Shown: one piece after another, positions 24,717-32,801 of the stretch
How the letters are laid out: every line of letters begins with the position of its first letter
How positions within the stretch are numbered: position 1 is the stretch's first letter
Origin: Candidatus Solirubrobacter pratensis
GTDB taxonomy: Bacteria; Actinomycetota; Thermoleophilia; Solirubrobacterales; Solirubrobacteraceae
DNA: 64,000 nucleotides
Reading direction: 5' to 3'
Assembly (NCBI RefSeq): GCF_000425945.1
Contig: NZ_AUEK01000009.1
Location: forward strand, 1-64,000
Position numbers and translations under genes: made by a program
Notes under the pieces: model-generated
The model's database searches: none
What the model was told of the DNA's origin: nothing
What the model saw: the letters and a program-made list of their open reading frames with translations, nothing else

Positions 24717-25580
24717 TCAGACGGTGCCGAGCAGCTCGCTGCGCAGGCCCGCGACGCCCAGCAGCCCGGGTCCGGTGTGGGTTCCGATCACAGGCCCGAT
24801 CTCCGAGAGGATCACCGGGTCGGCGCCGTAGATCTCGCGCCCGCGCTCGGCCAGCCGCTCCGCGACCTCCGGCGCGCTGGTGTGCTGCACGCCGAAGGCG
24901 TCGCAGCCGTCCTCCTTGCGCTGCCGGAGGTGCTCGATCAGGCGCTCGAACGCGCGGGCCGACGTGCGCACGCGCTCGACGGGCTGCATCTCGCCCTCGA
25001 TCGTCAGGATCGGCTTGACCTTCAGCGTCGCGCCGATCCACGCGCGCGCCGCGCCGATCCGCCCGCCGCGGCGCAGGAACTCGAGCGTGTCGACGGCGAC
25101 CAGCAGTTGCAGGTCCTCCCGCAGCGCGTGCGCCGCCGCGGCCTTCTTGGCCAGCCCGCCGGGCGCGTTGGCGGCGGCGAGCGCCATGAAGCCGTGGCCG
25201 GCGCAGCCGCTGCGCGAGTCGATCACGGCGATCCGGTGCTCGTCCACACCCTGCTCGAGCAGCGCCTGGCGCGCCTGCTCGGCCGCGTGCACCGTGCCCG
25301 AGATGCCGCCCGAGAGGTGGATCGAGAGGATGTCGTCGCCGCGCTCGATCAGCGGCTCATAGACGGCGAGGAAGTCGCCGACCGACGGCTGCGAGGTGCT
25401 CGGCAGGTCGGCCCCGGAGCGCAGGTAGTCGTAGAACGCGTCGTAGTCCGGGAGGTCCGCCTCGCGGTCGGTCCGTCCGTTCCAGTTGACGTACAGGGAG
25501 ACGAGGTGGATCGAGTGGCGCTCGATCACCTCGCGCGGCAGATATTGCGTGGTGTCGGTTACGAGACTGACCGGCGGCAT
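24717..25580 (-). CDS. DegV-family fatty-acid-binding protein
   Basis: 287 aa. VSLVTDTTQYLP (strand with the phosphate-binding Thr), STSQPSVGDFLAVYE, SIHLSGGISGT and VIDSRS are the DegV/FakB signatures. FakB proteins present a fatty acid to the FakA kinase for phosphorylation. No fakA is in the window. ATG 25580 gives the standard N-terminus; an in-frame ATG at 25595 adds five residues. Confidence 0.88.
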   Translation of the reverse strand: MPPVSLVTDTTQYLPREVIERHSIHLVSLYVNWNGRTDREADLPDYDAFYDYLRSGADLPSTSQPSVGDFLAVYEPLIERGDDILSIHLSGGISGTVHAAEQARQALLEQGVDEHRIAVIDSRSGCAGHGFMALAAANAPGGLAKKAAAAHALREDLQLLVAVDTLEFLRRGGRIGAARAWIGATLKVKPILTIEGEMQPVERVRTSARAFERLIEHLRQRKEDGCDAFGVQHTSAPEVAERLAERGREIYGADPVILSEIGPVIGTHTGPGLLGVAGLRSELLGTV

Positions 25581-25709
25581 CGCGGGAGCGTACATCCCGG
25601 GTCGTCCACGAGCGTCTACGCGCCATGCTTGTCGAGCGCGGCTCATCCGGGCGTCGTAGGGTCGGACCGCGGCGGCTGGCGCCGCGGACGACTGCACAAG
25701 GAGGATGCC

Positions 25710-26102
25710 GTGAAGTACCTGGCGATCATCTACAACGACGAGTCCCTCTACACGAACGCCTCGCCGGAGGACATCGGCGCGATCTTCGCGGCGCATGGCA
25801 AGTTCGGCGAGGACTCCAGCAAGGCCGGGGTGTTCCTCGGCGGCGAGGGCCTGGAGCCGACGAGCGCCGCCACGACGGTCCGCGTGCGCGACGGCGAGCG
25901 CCTGCTCACCGACGGCCCGTACGCGGAGACCAAGGAGCAGATCGGCGGCTATTACCTGCTCGAGTGCAAGGACCTCGACGACGCGCTCAACTGGGCGGCG
26001 CAGATCCCCGAGGCCAAGACGGGCGCGATCGAGGTGCGGCCGATCATGAACTTCGAGGCGATCGAGGCCGGGCAGAGCGCCGGCCAGGCGGCGACGTCCT
26101 GA
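25710..26102 (+). CDS. YCII-domain (DGPF) protein
   Basis: 130 aa: a ferredoxin-like YCII domain with MKYLAIIYND-type start, DGPYAETKEQIGGYYLLE (the DGPF-like motif) and EVRPIMNF end. Such proteins are nearly always paired with ECF42 sigma factors and may be signal partners or metabolic enzymes. GTG start after AAGGAGG; TAGGGT about 45 bp upstream is a possible -10. Its TGA overlaps the CTG start of the sigma gene. Confidence 0.88.
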   Translation: MKYLAIIYNDESLYTNASPEDIGAIFAAHGKFGEDSSKAGVFLGGEGLEPTSAATTVRVRDGERLLTDGPYAETKEQIGGYYLLECKDLDDALNWAAQIPEAKTGAIEVRPIMNFEAIEAGQSAGQAATS

Positions 26103-27313
26103 CGGGACCGCAGAGCGTCCTCTTCGACCACCTGTTCCGGCGCGAGTCGGGACAGGCGGTCGCCGTCCTCGCCCGCATCCTCGGCGATCTCGACCGCGCC
26201 GAGGAGGCGGTGCAGGACGCGTTCCTGATCGCGCTGGAGCGCTGGCCTTCGCGCGGCGTGCCCGACAACCCGGCGGCCTGGATCGTGACCGCCGCGCGCA
26301 ACCGCGCGATCGACCGCCTGCGGCGCGAGAAGCGGCTCGCCGCGCGCCGCTCCGCCCTGGAGGCGGAGCTGCGGGCGCTGGGCGGGGGCGACGACGAGGA
26401 CGACGAAGCGCAGCTCGTGAGTCCGATCCCCGATGAGCGCCTGCGGCTGATCTTCACGACCTGCCACCCCGCGCTCGAGCCCGAGGCGCGCGTGGCGCTG
26501 ACTCTGCGCGCGCTCGGCGGGCTGACGACGGGCGAGGTCGCGCGCGCGTTCTTCGTCAGCGAGGCGGCGATGGCGCAGCGCATCGTGCGGGCCAAGCGCA
26601 AGATCGGGGCGGCGGGCATCCGGTACGAGATCCCGCGCGACGCCGACCTCCCGGAGCGCTTGAGGTCGGTTCTCGCGACGGTCTACCTCGTCTTCAACGC
26701 GGGCTACGGACCGCCGGTGCGCCAGCCGCTGTGCGCGGAGGCGATCCGGCTGGGACGCGTCCTCGTGGCGCTGATGCCGGATGAGCCGGAGGCGCTCTCC
26801 CTGCTCGCGCTGATGCTCCTACAGGATTCGCGGCGCGCGGCCCGCGTGGACGCCGAGGGCAGGCTCGCCCTGCTCGCCGACCAGGACCGCGCGCTGTGGG
26901 ACGGCGCGGAGATCGCCGAGGGGATGACGCTCGTGGCACGGGCGTGGCGGCTGGGGCGGATCGGGCCCTATCTCGTGCAGGCGTCGATCGCGTGCGAGCA
27001 CGCGCGCGGCTCTGACTGGGCGCGGATCCTCTGGCTCTACGACCGCCTCTACGAGGTGTCGCCGACCGCGGTGGTCGCGCTCAATCGCGCCGTGGTCGTG
27101 GCCGAGGTGCAGGGGCCCGAGCGCGCGCTGGAGCTGCTCGGCGCGCTCGATCTCGACGCTTACCACCTCTTCCACGCCACGCGCGCGGACCTGCTGCGCC
27201 GGCTCGGCCGCGCGGGGGAGGCCGCGGACGCCTACCGCGAGGCGCTGGCGCGCACGGAGAGCCCGGTCGAGCGGGAGTTCCTGCAGCGCCGGCTGGACGC
27301 GCTGACTCAGTAG
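26099..27313 (+). CDS. ECF42-like sigma factor with TPR-like C-terminus, CTG start
   Basis: 404 aa. Sigma2 (DLDRAEEAVQDAFLIALERWP, PDNPAAWIVTAARNRAIDRLRR), sigma4 (ALTLRALGGLTTGEVARAFFVSEAAMAQRIVRAK) and a long helical C-terminal domain typical of ECF42, where it contributes to activity instead of an anti-sigma factor. No ATG, GTG or TTG occurs in frame near the conserved start; CTG 26099 in the CTGA overlap with the YCII gene is the only fit. The 3' end overlaps the convergent hypothetical gene by 7 bp. Confidence 0.88.
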   Translation: MTGPQSVLFDHLFRRESGQAVAVLARILGDLDRAEEAVQDAFLIALERWPSRGVPDNPAAWIVTAARNRAIDRLRREKRLAARRSALEAELRALGGGDDEDDEAQLVSPIPDERLRLIFTTCHPALEPEARVALTLRALGGLTTGEVARAFFVSEAAMAQRIVRAKRKIGAAGIRYEIPRDADLPERLRSVLATVYLVFNAGYGPPVRQPLCAEAIRLGRVLVALMPDEPEALSLLALMLLQDSRRAARVDAEGRLALLADQDRALWDGAEIAEGMTLVARAWRLGRIGPYLVQASIACEHARGSDWARILWLYDRLYEVSPTAVVALNRAVVVAEVQGPERALELLGALDLDAYHLFHATRADLLRRLGRAGEAADAYREALARTESPVEREFLQRRLDALTQ

Positions 27314-28425
27314 AACAGAAACGGCCCCCAGTTCTTCATCGGGCGGCCGTCGTCGTCGAGGGCGGTGTTGTCGAGGCCCGGCATGTTCTGGCGCCAGTAG
27401 AGGACCCACCGGCCCATGCAGTCGGGCGCCAGGTCCCGGTAGGACTCCAGCACGGCGGGCGTCCACGGGCGCGCCTCCTGCCGCGGCTGGCGCCAGGTCT
27501 CGATGGTCGAGAGGACCGGCGCCGGATTCTCGAGGTCGTAGTCCCAGCGGCCGTTGGGCATGAAGTGGACGTTGCCGCCGCTCGCCACGTATCCCTCGAC
27601 GCGGTGCCGGCGCCAGCCCGTGCGGTAGCGCATGGTGGTAGGCGTCGGGTAGTCGACCGGGTGCGGGCCGCGCAGGTAGAGGGACTCGAAGGGAAGCCCG
27701 AAGCGGCGGTCCAGGTCGAGCATCGCGTACTCCCGGAAGTAGCGCTCGTAGTACGGGAGCGCGCCGCACGTCGCCATCCGTTCGAGCGAGTGGCCCAGGC
27801 TCTCCATCGCGCAGCCGACGCCGCGGGCGAAGTTGACGAACAGGATGCGCAGGCTGCGGCCGATCCACGGGGCGCTGTGCTCGCCGGAGTTGCCGGCGTG
27901 GCGCTCGAAGCCGATCGGCCGCAGCTCGTGGTCGTACGCGGTCTTGACCTCGACGGTCTCCCACGGCGCGCTGCGGTCGGTGTGGTCGGCGAGCAGCCAC
28001 ACCTCGTTGACGAGCCCGCGCTCGGCCAGCTCGGCCAGGCGCAGCCCGTCGTGGAGCCGCAGCTCGTGCAGCGCGCCGTAGTCGAAGCCGACGCCGTCGG
28101 CGGTCCGCGGGAAGCGGGCGGAGTTGCGGTCGTGCGCGCCGCGCGGCTCGGACAGGTCGGCGATCGCGACGATCCGGTAGTCAAGGAACGCCGGCGCCTG
28201 CGGGTAGCGGTACCCCTGCCAGCGCGACGACTCGCGCAGCGCCGCGCAAAACGATTCGAGCTTGCGGCGGGCCTCCGGCTCGCTCAGGCCGTGGACGAAG
28301 TTGACCGCGAGGACCCGCGGCTGCAGCAGCCGGATGCGGTCGTGATTGGCGATCAGCCACGGGTCCGAGTTGGCGGCGCTCTCGGCGTTGGGCCAGATGA
28401 GGTCCCCCGGTGCGGTCACGCTCAC
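27307..28425 (-). CDS. Hypothetical protein, 372 aa
   Basis: Not recognised. A soluble, Trp/Tyr/Arg-rich protein with no signal peptide or membrane helix. Notable stretches: VLAVNFVHGLS near the start, LLADHTDRSAPWETVE, GGNVHFMPNGRWDYD and a C-terminal WVLYWRQNMPGLDN. The composition is like a secreted or binding domain, but no export signal is seen. GTG start coupled (GTGA) to the M24 peptidase. Confidence 0.7.
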   Translation of the reverse strand: MSVTAPGDLIWPNAESAANSDPWLIANHDRIRLLQPRVLAVNFVHGLSEPEARRKLESFCAALRESSRWQGYRYPQAPAFLDYRIVAIADLSEPRGAHDRNSARFPRTADGVGFDYGALHELRLHDGLRLAELAERGLVNEVWLLADHTDRSAPWETVEVKTAYDHELRPIGFERHAGNSGEHSAPWIGRSLRILFVNFARGVGCAMESLGHSLERMATCGALPYYERYFREYAMLDLDRRFGLPFESLYLRGPHPVDYPTPTTMRYRTGWRRHRVEGYVASGGNVHFMPNGRWDYDLENPAPVLSTIETWRQPRQEARPWTPAVLESYRDLAPDCMGRWVLYWRQNMPGLDNTALDDDGRPMKNWGPFLFY

Positions 28426-29540
28426 CCGCCGCCGGGCAGGCGAAGGCCGAACGGCAGCGGCTCGACGAGGTAGCGCCCGCCACCGGGCGTCACCTGGACG
28501 GTCTCTTCGATCATCACGAAGCCGGTGCCTTCGTATCCCAGACTGGGCTCGACGGCGATCGTGTCCCCCTCGGCCAGCGGATCGGGGCGGCGGCCGAGCG
28601 ACGGGGCCTCGTGGACCTCGAGCCCGACGCCGTGGCCGAGCGAGAACATGAAGCCGCGATCAGGCTTCTGGAGACCTTCGCCCGGCCGGCGCTGGGTGGG
28701 GTGGCCGCGGGATTCGAGCACGTCGCAGGCGCGGGCGTAGAGGTCCTCGACGCCGGGCCGGGCATCGCGCACCGCGACCTCGTAGGCGTCCATGCAGTCC
28801 TGCCAGTGGCGCTCGGCGGCGGCGCCGGGGGTCCCCGGCACCCAGGTGCGCGACATGTCGATGTAGAGGCCGCTGGCACGGTGGCGCGGGAAGCAGTCGA
28901 TCTGCACCGGCAGGTCGGGCTCGATCGGCCCGAATCCCAGGTCATGGCCCTGCGGTATCCGGGCGCCGGCGTGGATCAGGATCTCCTCGCTCTCCGCGCC
29001 GTGGGCGAGCAGCGTCGCCGTCATGCGCTCGCGGATGCGCTCGCACGTCAGCCCGTCCGGCTCGGCGCGCAGCAGCGCCGCCGCCTCCAGCAACGCAGCC
29101 TGAGCCGCGACCGCCGCGCGGCGCATGCCTTCGAGCTCCCACTCGCGCTTGGCCCGGCGGCGAGCGGCGAAGGCGTCCGGATCCGCGATGACCTCCACGC
29201 CGGCCTCGCGCAGCCCGTCGGCCACGCGCATGGGGAAGTCCCAGGGCACCCGCACGCGCCGGAGCCGCTCGGCTTCGAGGGCGCGCCGGGTCAGCTCGGC
29301 GAAGAGGTCCGGCGCGGGCAGCTCGGCGCGCAGGGTGAAGTAGCCGAGCTCGTCGTAGGAGCGCATGTCGTCGATCGCCCCGGCGGCGCGGAGCGGCTCG
29401 AGGTCGAGCGGCGAGGCCCACACGGTGTCCTGCCGGCCCCGGCTCAGCCAGATCACCGGATCGGGGATGTCGGCGGCGACCTCGTGCCGGACCTCCGGCG
29501 AGCTGCGGGTGCCGCCGACGAGCAGCATGCCTTCAGTCAT
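28422..29540 (-). CDS. M24 metallopeptidase (Xaa-Pro aminopeptidase/creatinase fold)
   Basis: 372 aa. An N-terminal creatinase-like domain (about 1-145) and a pita-bread C-terminal domain with the five metal ligands visible: QIDCFPRH (Asp), YIDMSRTW (Asp), GHGVGLEVHE (His), AVEPSLGYEG (Glu), MIEETVQV (Glu). Probably an Xaa-Pro dipeptidase or related amidase. ATG start. Shares a GTGA junction with the following unknown gene. Confidence 0.87.
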   Translation of the reverse strand: MTEGMLLVGGTRSSPEVRHEVAADIPDPVIWLSRGRQDTVWASPLDLEPLRAAGAIDDMRSYDELGYFTLRAELPAPDLFAELTRRALEAERLRRVRVPWDFPMRVADGLREAGVEVIADPDAFAARRRAKREWELEGMRRAAVAAQAALLEAAALLRAEPDGLTCERIRERMTATLLAHGAESEEILIHAGARIPQGHDLGFGPIEPDLPVQIDCFPRHRASGLYIDMSRTWVPGTPGAAAERHWQDCMDAYEVAVRDARPGVEDLYARACDVLESRGHPTQRRPGEGLQKPDRGFMFSLGHGVGLEVHEAPSLGRRPDPLAEGDTIAVEPSLGYEGTGFVMIEETVQVTPGGGRYLVEPLPFGLRLPGGG

Positions 29541-29570
29541 GCTCGCGCACCGTAGTGAAGTCGCCCGGTG

Positions 29571-29721
29571 CTCGCCCGAGCTCGACGCGCTCGACGGCGA
29601 GGTCGTCCACGTCGCCGTGGTGGACCGACGAGGGCGGCGCCCCCGACATCATCGCCGCGCAGGCGGGCGCCGACCCGGCGCGGACTTCGCGGTCGACTGC
29701 GGGTTCGTGAAGGCCGTCTAG
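29571..29721 (+). other. Possible frameshifted gene remnant
   Basis: In the 212-bp spacer, LDALDGEVVHVAVVD in one frame continues as DEGGAPDIIAAQAGADP in a second and as ADFAVDCGFVKAV-stop in the first. Read together this looks like about 45 residues of an eroded protein. No intact start was found and no family is recognised. Confidence 0.25.
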
Positions 29722-29752
29722 GAGCCGAACAGGGGCTAACATTTCGTAAGCG

Positions 29753-30133
29753 ATGGGAAGGGTCTGGGTCCTCGACACGGAGACCAAGGGCACCGGGGCG
29801 GAGATGGTGCCGCTCGAGAAGCTGCGCAAGAGGCCCGCGCCCCGCGTCGAGCCGCTCTTCGTCGCGCCCAAGCGCAAGCCGCGCGAGCCGAAGCCGCCGG
29901 AGCCCAGGCCGTCGCTGCGCTTCAGGATCGTCGACGTGATGACGAGGGCGGTGTTGGCCGACGATGCCGGGACACGCGAGGCGCTGAGCGTCTTGAACGG
30001 CGTCCGCAGTATCGTCGACGTCCACGTGTTCCTCTGGCAGCCGAAGGCCCGGAAGTGGCGGCGGCTCACGCTCGAGGAGCAGCGGACGCTGTGGGAGCGC
30101 CGCGCGCAGGCACGCGAACCGAACGCCGACTGA
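29753..30133 (+). CDS. Hypothetical basic/proline-rich protein
   Basis: 126 aa. A short start MGRVWVLDTETKGTGAEMVPLE, a Lys/Arg/Pro-rich linker (about 23-52), then a compact alpha/beta segment (RFRIVDVMTRAVLADDAGTREALSVLNGVRSIVDVHVFLWQ). No family recognised; the first motif resembles conserved proteins of Thermoleophilia. TAACAT lies 10 nt upstream of the ATG. Confidence 0.6.
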   Translation: MGRVWVLDTETKGTGAEMVPLEKLRKRPAPRVEPLFVAPKRKPREPKPPEPRPSLRFRIVDVMTRAVLADDAGTREALSVLNGVRSIVDVHVFLWQPKARKWRRLTLEEQRTLWERRAQAREPNAD

Positions 30134-30192
30134 CGGGAGCGCTGGGGCTGCGGCGCTTCCGGCGCCGGGACCTCGGGTAGGTCTCGACTGGC

Positions 30193-30546
30193 GTGATCCC
30201 GGTGGAGAACATCAGCGACTGGCGTGGGCAGGAGGTCGTCGACACCGCAGGCTCCAAGCTCGGCAGGCTCGAGGAGGTCTACTACGACGGCGAGACCGAC
30301 GAGCCGTCGTTTCTCGCCGTCAAGACCGGGCTGATGAGCAAGTCGCTGACGCTGGTGCCGCTGGCGCACGCGAGCGTCGGCCGCGACTTCGTGCGCGTGC
30401 AGCGCACGAAGGGCGAGTTCAAGAAGGCGCCGTCGTTCAACCCTGACGCGGAGCTGTCGATCGACGACGAGGCGGCCGCCTACCGGCACTACGGGCTGGA
30501 CTACTCGCCGGCCGGGTCCGGCGCGCGGCGGCTCGCGAAACGCTAG
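30193..30546 (+). CDS. PRC-barrel domain protein
   Basis: 117 aa. WRGQEVVDTAGSKLGRLEEVYYD and FLAVKTGLMSKSLTLVPL are PRC-barrel motifs, as in RimM C-termini and photosynthetic reaction centre H. The C-terminal acidic tail (DAELSIDDEAAAYRHYGLDY) is common in stress-type PRC proteins. GTG start, with TAGGTC 9 nt upstream. Its stop is interleaved with that of the convergent winged-helix gene (CTAG). Confidence 0.82.
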   Translation: MIPVENISDWRGQEVVDTAGSKLGRLEEVYYDGETDEPSFLAVKTGLMSKSLTLVPLAHASVGRDFVRVQRTKGEFKKAPSFNPDAELSIDDEAAAYRHYGLDYSPAGSGARRLAKR

Positions 30547-31556
30547 CCCGCGAACGCGGCCAGCCGCTCGGCCTCGGCATCCACGGCCGCCTGCTCGCGC
30601 TTGAGCAGCTTCCGCACGGGCTCGACCACGACCCGCTTGCGCTCGAGCTTCCAGAACCCCGCGACCATCCCGTCGACGAGCACGACCGCCCGCACGCGCA
30701 GGTTCTTGGTGGTCAGCGCCTTGCGGTGCTCGTCCGCGATCACGCGCGAGCGGTCCGCGTGGGCGAGCATCAGCGAATCGAAGTCCGGCAGGAAGCGCAC
30801 CGGCGCCTCGGCGTCCTCGCCCGGCCGCGGCGCGGCGGGCAGGTCGTAGTGCTTGCCGAAGCGCTCGAGCTCCAGTTCGTCGAAGACGTCCTGCCAGTCG
30901 CCGCCGCCGAGGAACTGCTGGGCGTCGCGCACCGTCGCCGGGCCGAAGGCGGCGAGGTAGGAGCGGATCAGCGCCGCGGCATCCGCGCGCGGCTCGCGGC
31001 CGAGCCAGTGCCGGGAGTCGGTGAAGCGCGACTTCGGGGTGAAGCCCCAGCGCCCGCCGTCCGGCACCCGCACCAGCGGCAGCGAGTAGAGCGCGATGCG
31101 CGCGACGGCGCGCGTGTCCTCGCCGGGCCGGTGCTCGGCGATCCAGTCGCGGACCTCGTCGGCCGAGAGCTCGTCCGCGCTCGCGAACAGAGCGCGCACG
31201 TCCTCGACCGCGGCGTCGACGTCGGCGCCGTCCAGCCGCGCGCCCACGACCTTGCGCAGGCCTTCGACGCCGAGCGGCGCGAGCAGCGGCTGCCAGCGCA
31301 GGAAGTCCTTCGCGCGCGCGAGGTGCACCGTTCCGCGCATGAGCGTCCCGCGCACGAGCGTCTTGGCGGCGAGCGCGTCGATCAGCTCGCCCGCCGGGAA
31401 GTCCCCCAGCCGCGACCAGAGCGCCACGAACGGCGGCCGCGCCTCCTGCGCCTGCAGCGCGCCAAGTCGCCCGACCGCCTCGACCACGTCGAGCGATGCG
31501 CGCTCCAGCAGCAGCTGCCGCGCGAGCGTGGCGCGACCCAGGGCGCGCGCGTTCAC
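30543..31556 (-). CDS. Winged-helix DNA-binding domain protein (HTH_42, YcaQ-like)
   Basis: 337 aa matching the DUF1006/HTH_42 family: LGALQAQEARPPFVALWSRLGDF, RGTLMRGTVHLARAKDFLRW and RFLPDFDSLMLAHADRSRVI are family hallmarks. Relatives include the DNA glycosylases AlkX/YcaQ that unhook crosslinks, but the catalytic QxQ-type residues cannot be confirmed here. GTG start coupled (GTGA) to the methyltransferase. Confidence 0.8.
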   Translation of the reverse strand: MNARALGRATLARQLLLERASLDVVEAVGRLGALQAQEARPPFVALWSRLGDFPAGELIDALAAKTLVRGTLMRGTVHLARAKDFLRWQPLLAPLGVEGLRKVVGARLDGADVDAAVEDVRALFASADELSADEVRDWIAEHRPGEDTRAVARIALYSLPLVRVPDGGRWGFTPKSRFTDSRHWLGREPRADAAALIRSYLAAFGPATVRDAQQFLGGGDWQDVFDELELERFGKHYDLPAAPRPGEDAEAPVRFLPDFDSLMLAHADRSRVIADEHRKALTTKNLRVRAVVLVDGMVAGFWKLERKRVVVEPVRKLLKREQAAVDAEAERLAAFAG

Positions 31557-32149
31557 CGCCGCACCGCCACGAACCGCGCGCCGGTCGCCGGCAGCGTCCC
31601 GGACGCGATCAGCGCCTCCTCCTCGCCTCGCAGCGCGGGGTCGAGCTTCCAGCGGTAGAGGTACGCGCCGGGAACGGGCAGGCCCACGTCGAACCACGCC
31701 GTCAGCGCCTCCCGGATCGCGGTCAGCGGGTGCACGTGCTCGCGCAGGCCGGCGATCATGTCGCCCGGCGTCATGTCCTCGCCCGTGTGCGACAGCCACC
31801 ACTGCGCCGCGGCCTCGTCGTAGGCCCAGCCGTCGAACTCGTCGACGACCAGCCGCGCGCCCCGCCGCAGGAGCCCGGCGAGGTGGCGCAGCGAGCGCCC
31901 GAGCGGCGTCACGTGATGCAGCGAGACGATCGCCACCGCGGCGTCGAAGGAGCGCGGCGGGGCGTCGTAGTCCTGTAGGACGACCGGCAGTACCGGCGGC
32001 GATCCGGCCGGGTCGATCGCGACGACGTCGTAGCCGGCGTGGCGCAGCGCCGCGGCCAGCGTGCCGTCGCCCGCGCCGACCTCTAGTACGCGCGCCGGCG
32101 GGGCCGGCAGGGCGGCCCGCACGTACGCGACGACGTCAGGCTCAGGCAT
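31553..32149 (-). CDS. SAM-dependent methyltransferase
   Basis: 198 aa class I methyltransferase. Motif I VLEVGAGDGTLAAAL, an acidic DPAG end of strand 2, and IVSLHHVTPLGRSLRHLAGLLRRGARLVVDEF are clear. Substrate unknown. It overlaps the response regulator stop by 8 bp and the winged-helix start by 4 bp. Confidence 0.85.
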   Translation of the reverse strand: MPEPDVVAYVRAALPAPPARVLEVGAGDGTLAAALRHAGYDVVAIDPAGSPPVLPVVLQDYDAPPRSFDAAVAIVSLHHVTPLGRSLRHLAGLLRRGARLVVDEFDGWAYDEAAAQWWLSHTGEDMTPGDMIAGLREHVHPLTAIREALTAWFDVGLPVPGAYLYRWKLDPALRGEEEALIASGTLPATGARFVAVRR

Positions 32150-32801
32150 CGTCCCCCGGGGTCACGATCCCGTGCTCGTACGCGAACACGACCGCCTGCA
32201 CGCGGTCGCGCAGCCCGAGCTTCATCAAGACGCGCGCGACGTGCGTCTTGACCGTCGCGTCGCCGACGATCAGCTCGCACGCGATCTCCTGGTTGGAGCG
32301 CCCGCGCGCGAGCAGCCCGAGCACCTCGAGCTCGCGCGCCGTCAGCTCCTGCAGCGCCGGCGGTGGCGGCTTGGCCGCCACGCGCCGCCCGAACGCCTCG
32401 ATCACGCGCCGCGTGACCGCGGGATCGATCAGCGCGTTGCCGGCCGCGACGGTGCGGATCGCGCCGATCAGCTGCTCGGGCGGGGACACCTTCAACAGGA
32501 AGCCGGACGTCCCCGCGCGCAGCGCCTCGTAGAGGTACTCCTCCTCGTCGAAGGTCGTCAGCACCAGGACCTTCGGCGGCTCGGAGCCCGCCAGCAGGCG
32601 GCGCGAGGCCTCGAGGCCGTCCAGGCCGGGCATGCGGATGTCCATCAGGACCACGTCCGGAGCGGCGCGGCGCGCGACGTCGAGCACCTCGTGCCCGTCG
32701 GCCGCCTCGCCGACGACCTCGATGTCCGGCTCGGCCTCCAGGACCATCGTCAGCCCCGCGCGGACGAGCGCCTGGTCATCGGCGACCACGACACGCGTCA
32801 C
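32142..32801 (-). CDS. NarL/LuxR-family response regulator
   Basis: 219 aa: a receiver domain with phosphoacceptor Asp54 (VLMDIRMPG), conserved Thr/Lys (LTTF, LLKVS), and a C-terminal LuxR HTH (LTARELEVLGLLARGRSNQEIACELIVGD in two parts). GTG start in a GTGA overlap with the histidine kinase upstream, so it is the cognate regulator. Confidence 0.93.
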   Translation of the reverse strand: MTRVVVADDQALVRAGLTMVLEAEPDIEVVGEAADGHEVLDVARRAAPDVVLMDIRMPGLDGLEASRRLLAGSEPPKVLVLTTFDEEEYLYEALRAGTSGFLLKVSPPEQLIGAIRTVAAGNALIDPAVTRRVIEAFGRRVAAKPPPPALQELTARELEVLGLLARGRSNQEIACELIVGDATVKTHVARVLMKLGLRDRVQAVVFAYEHGIVTPGDDA

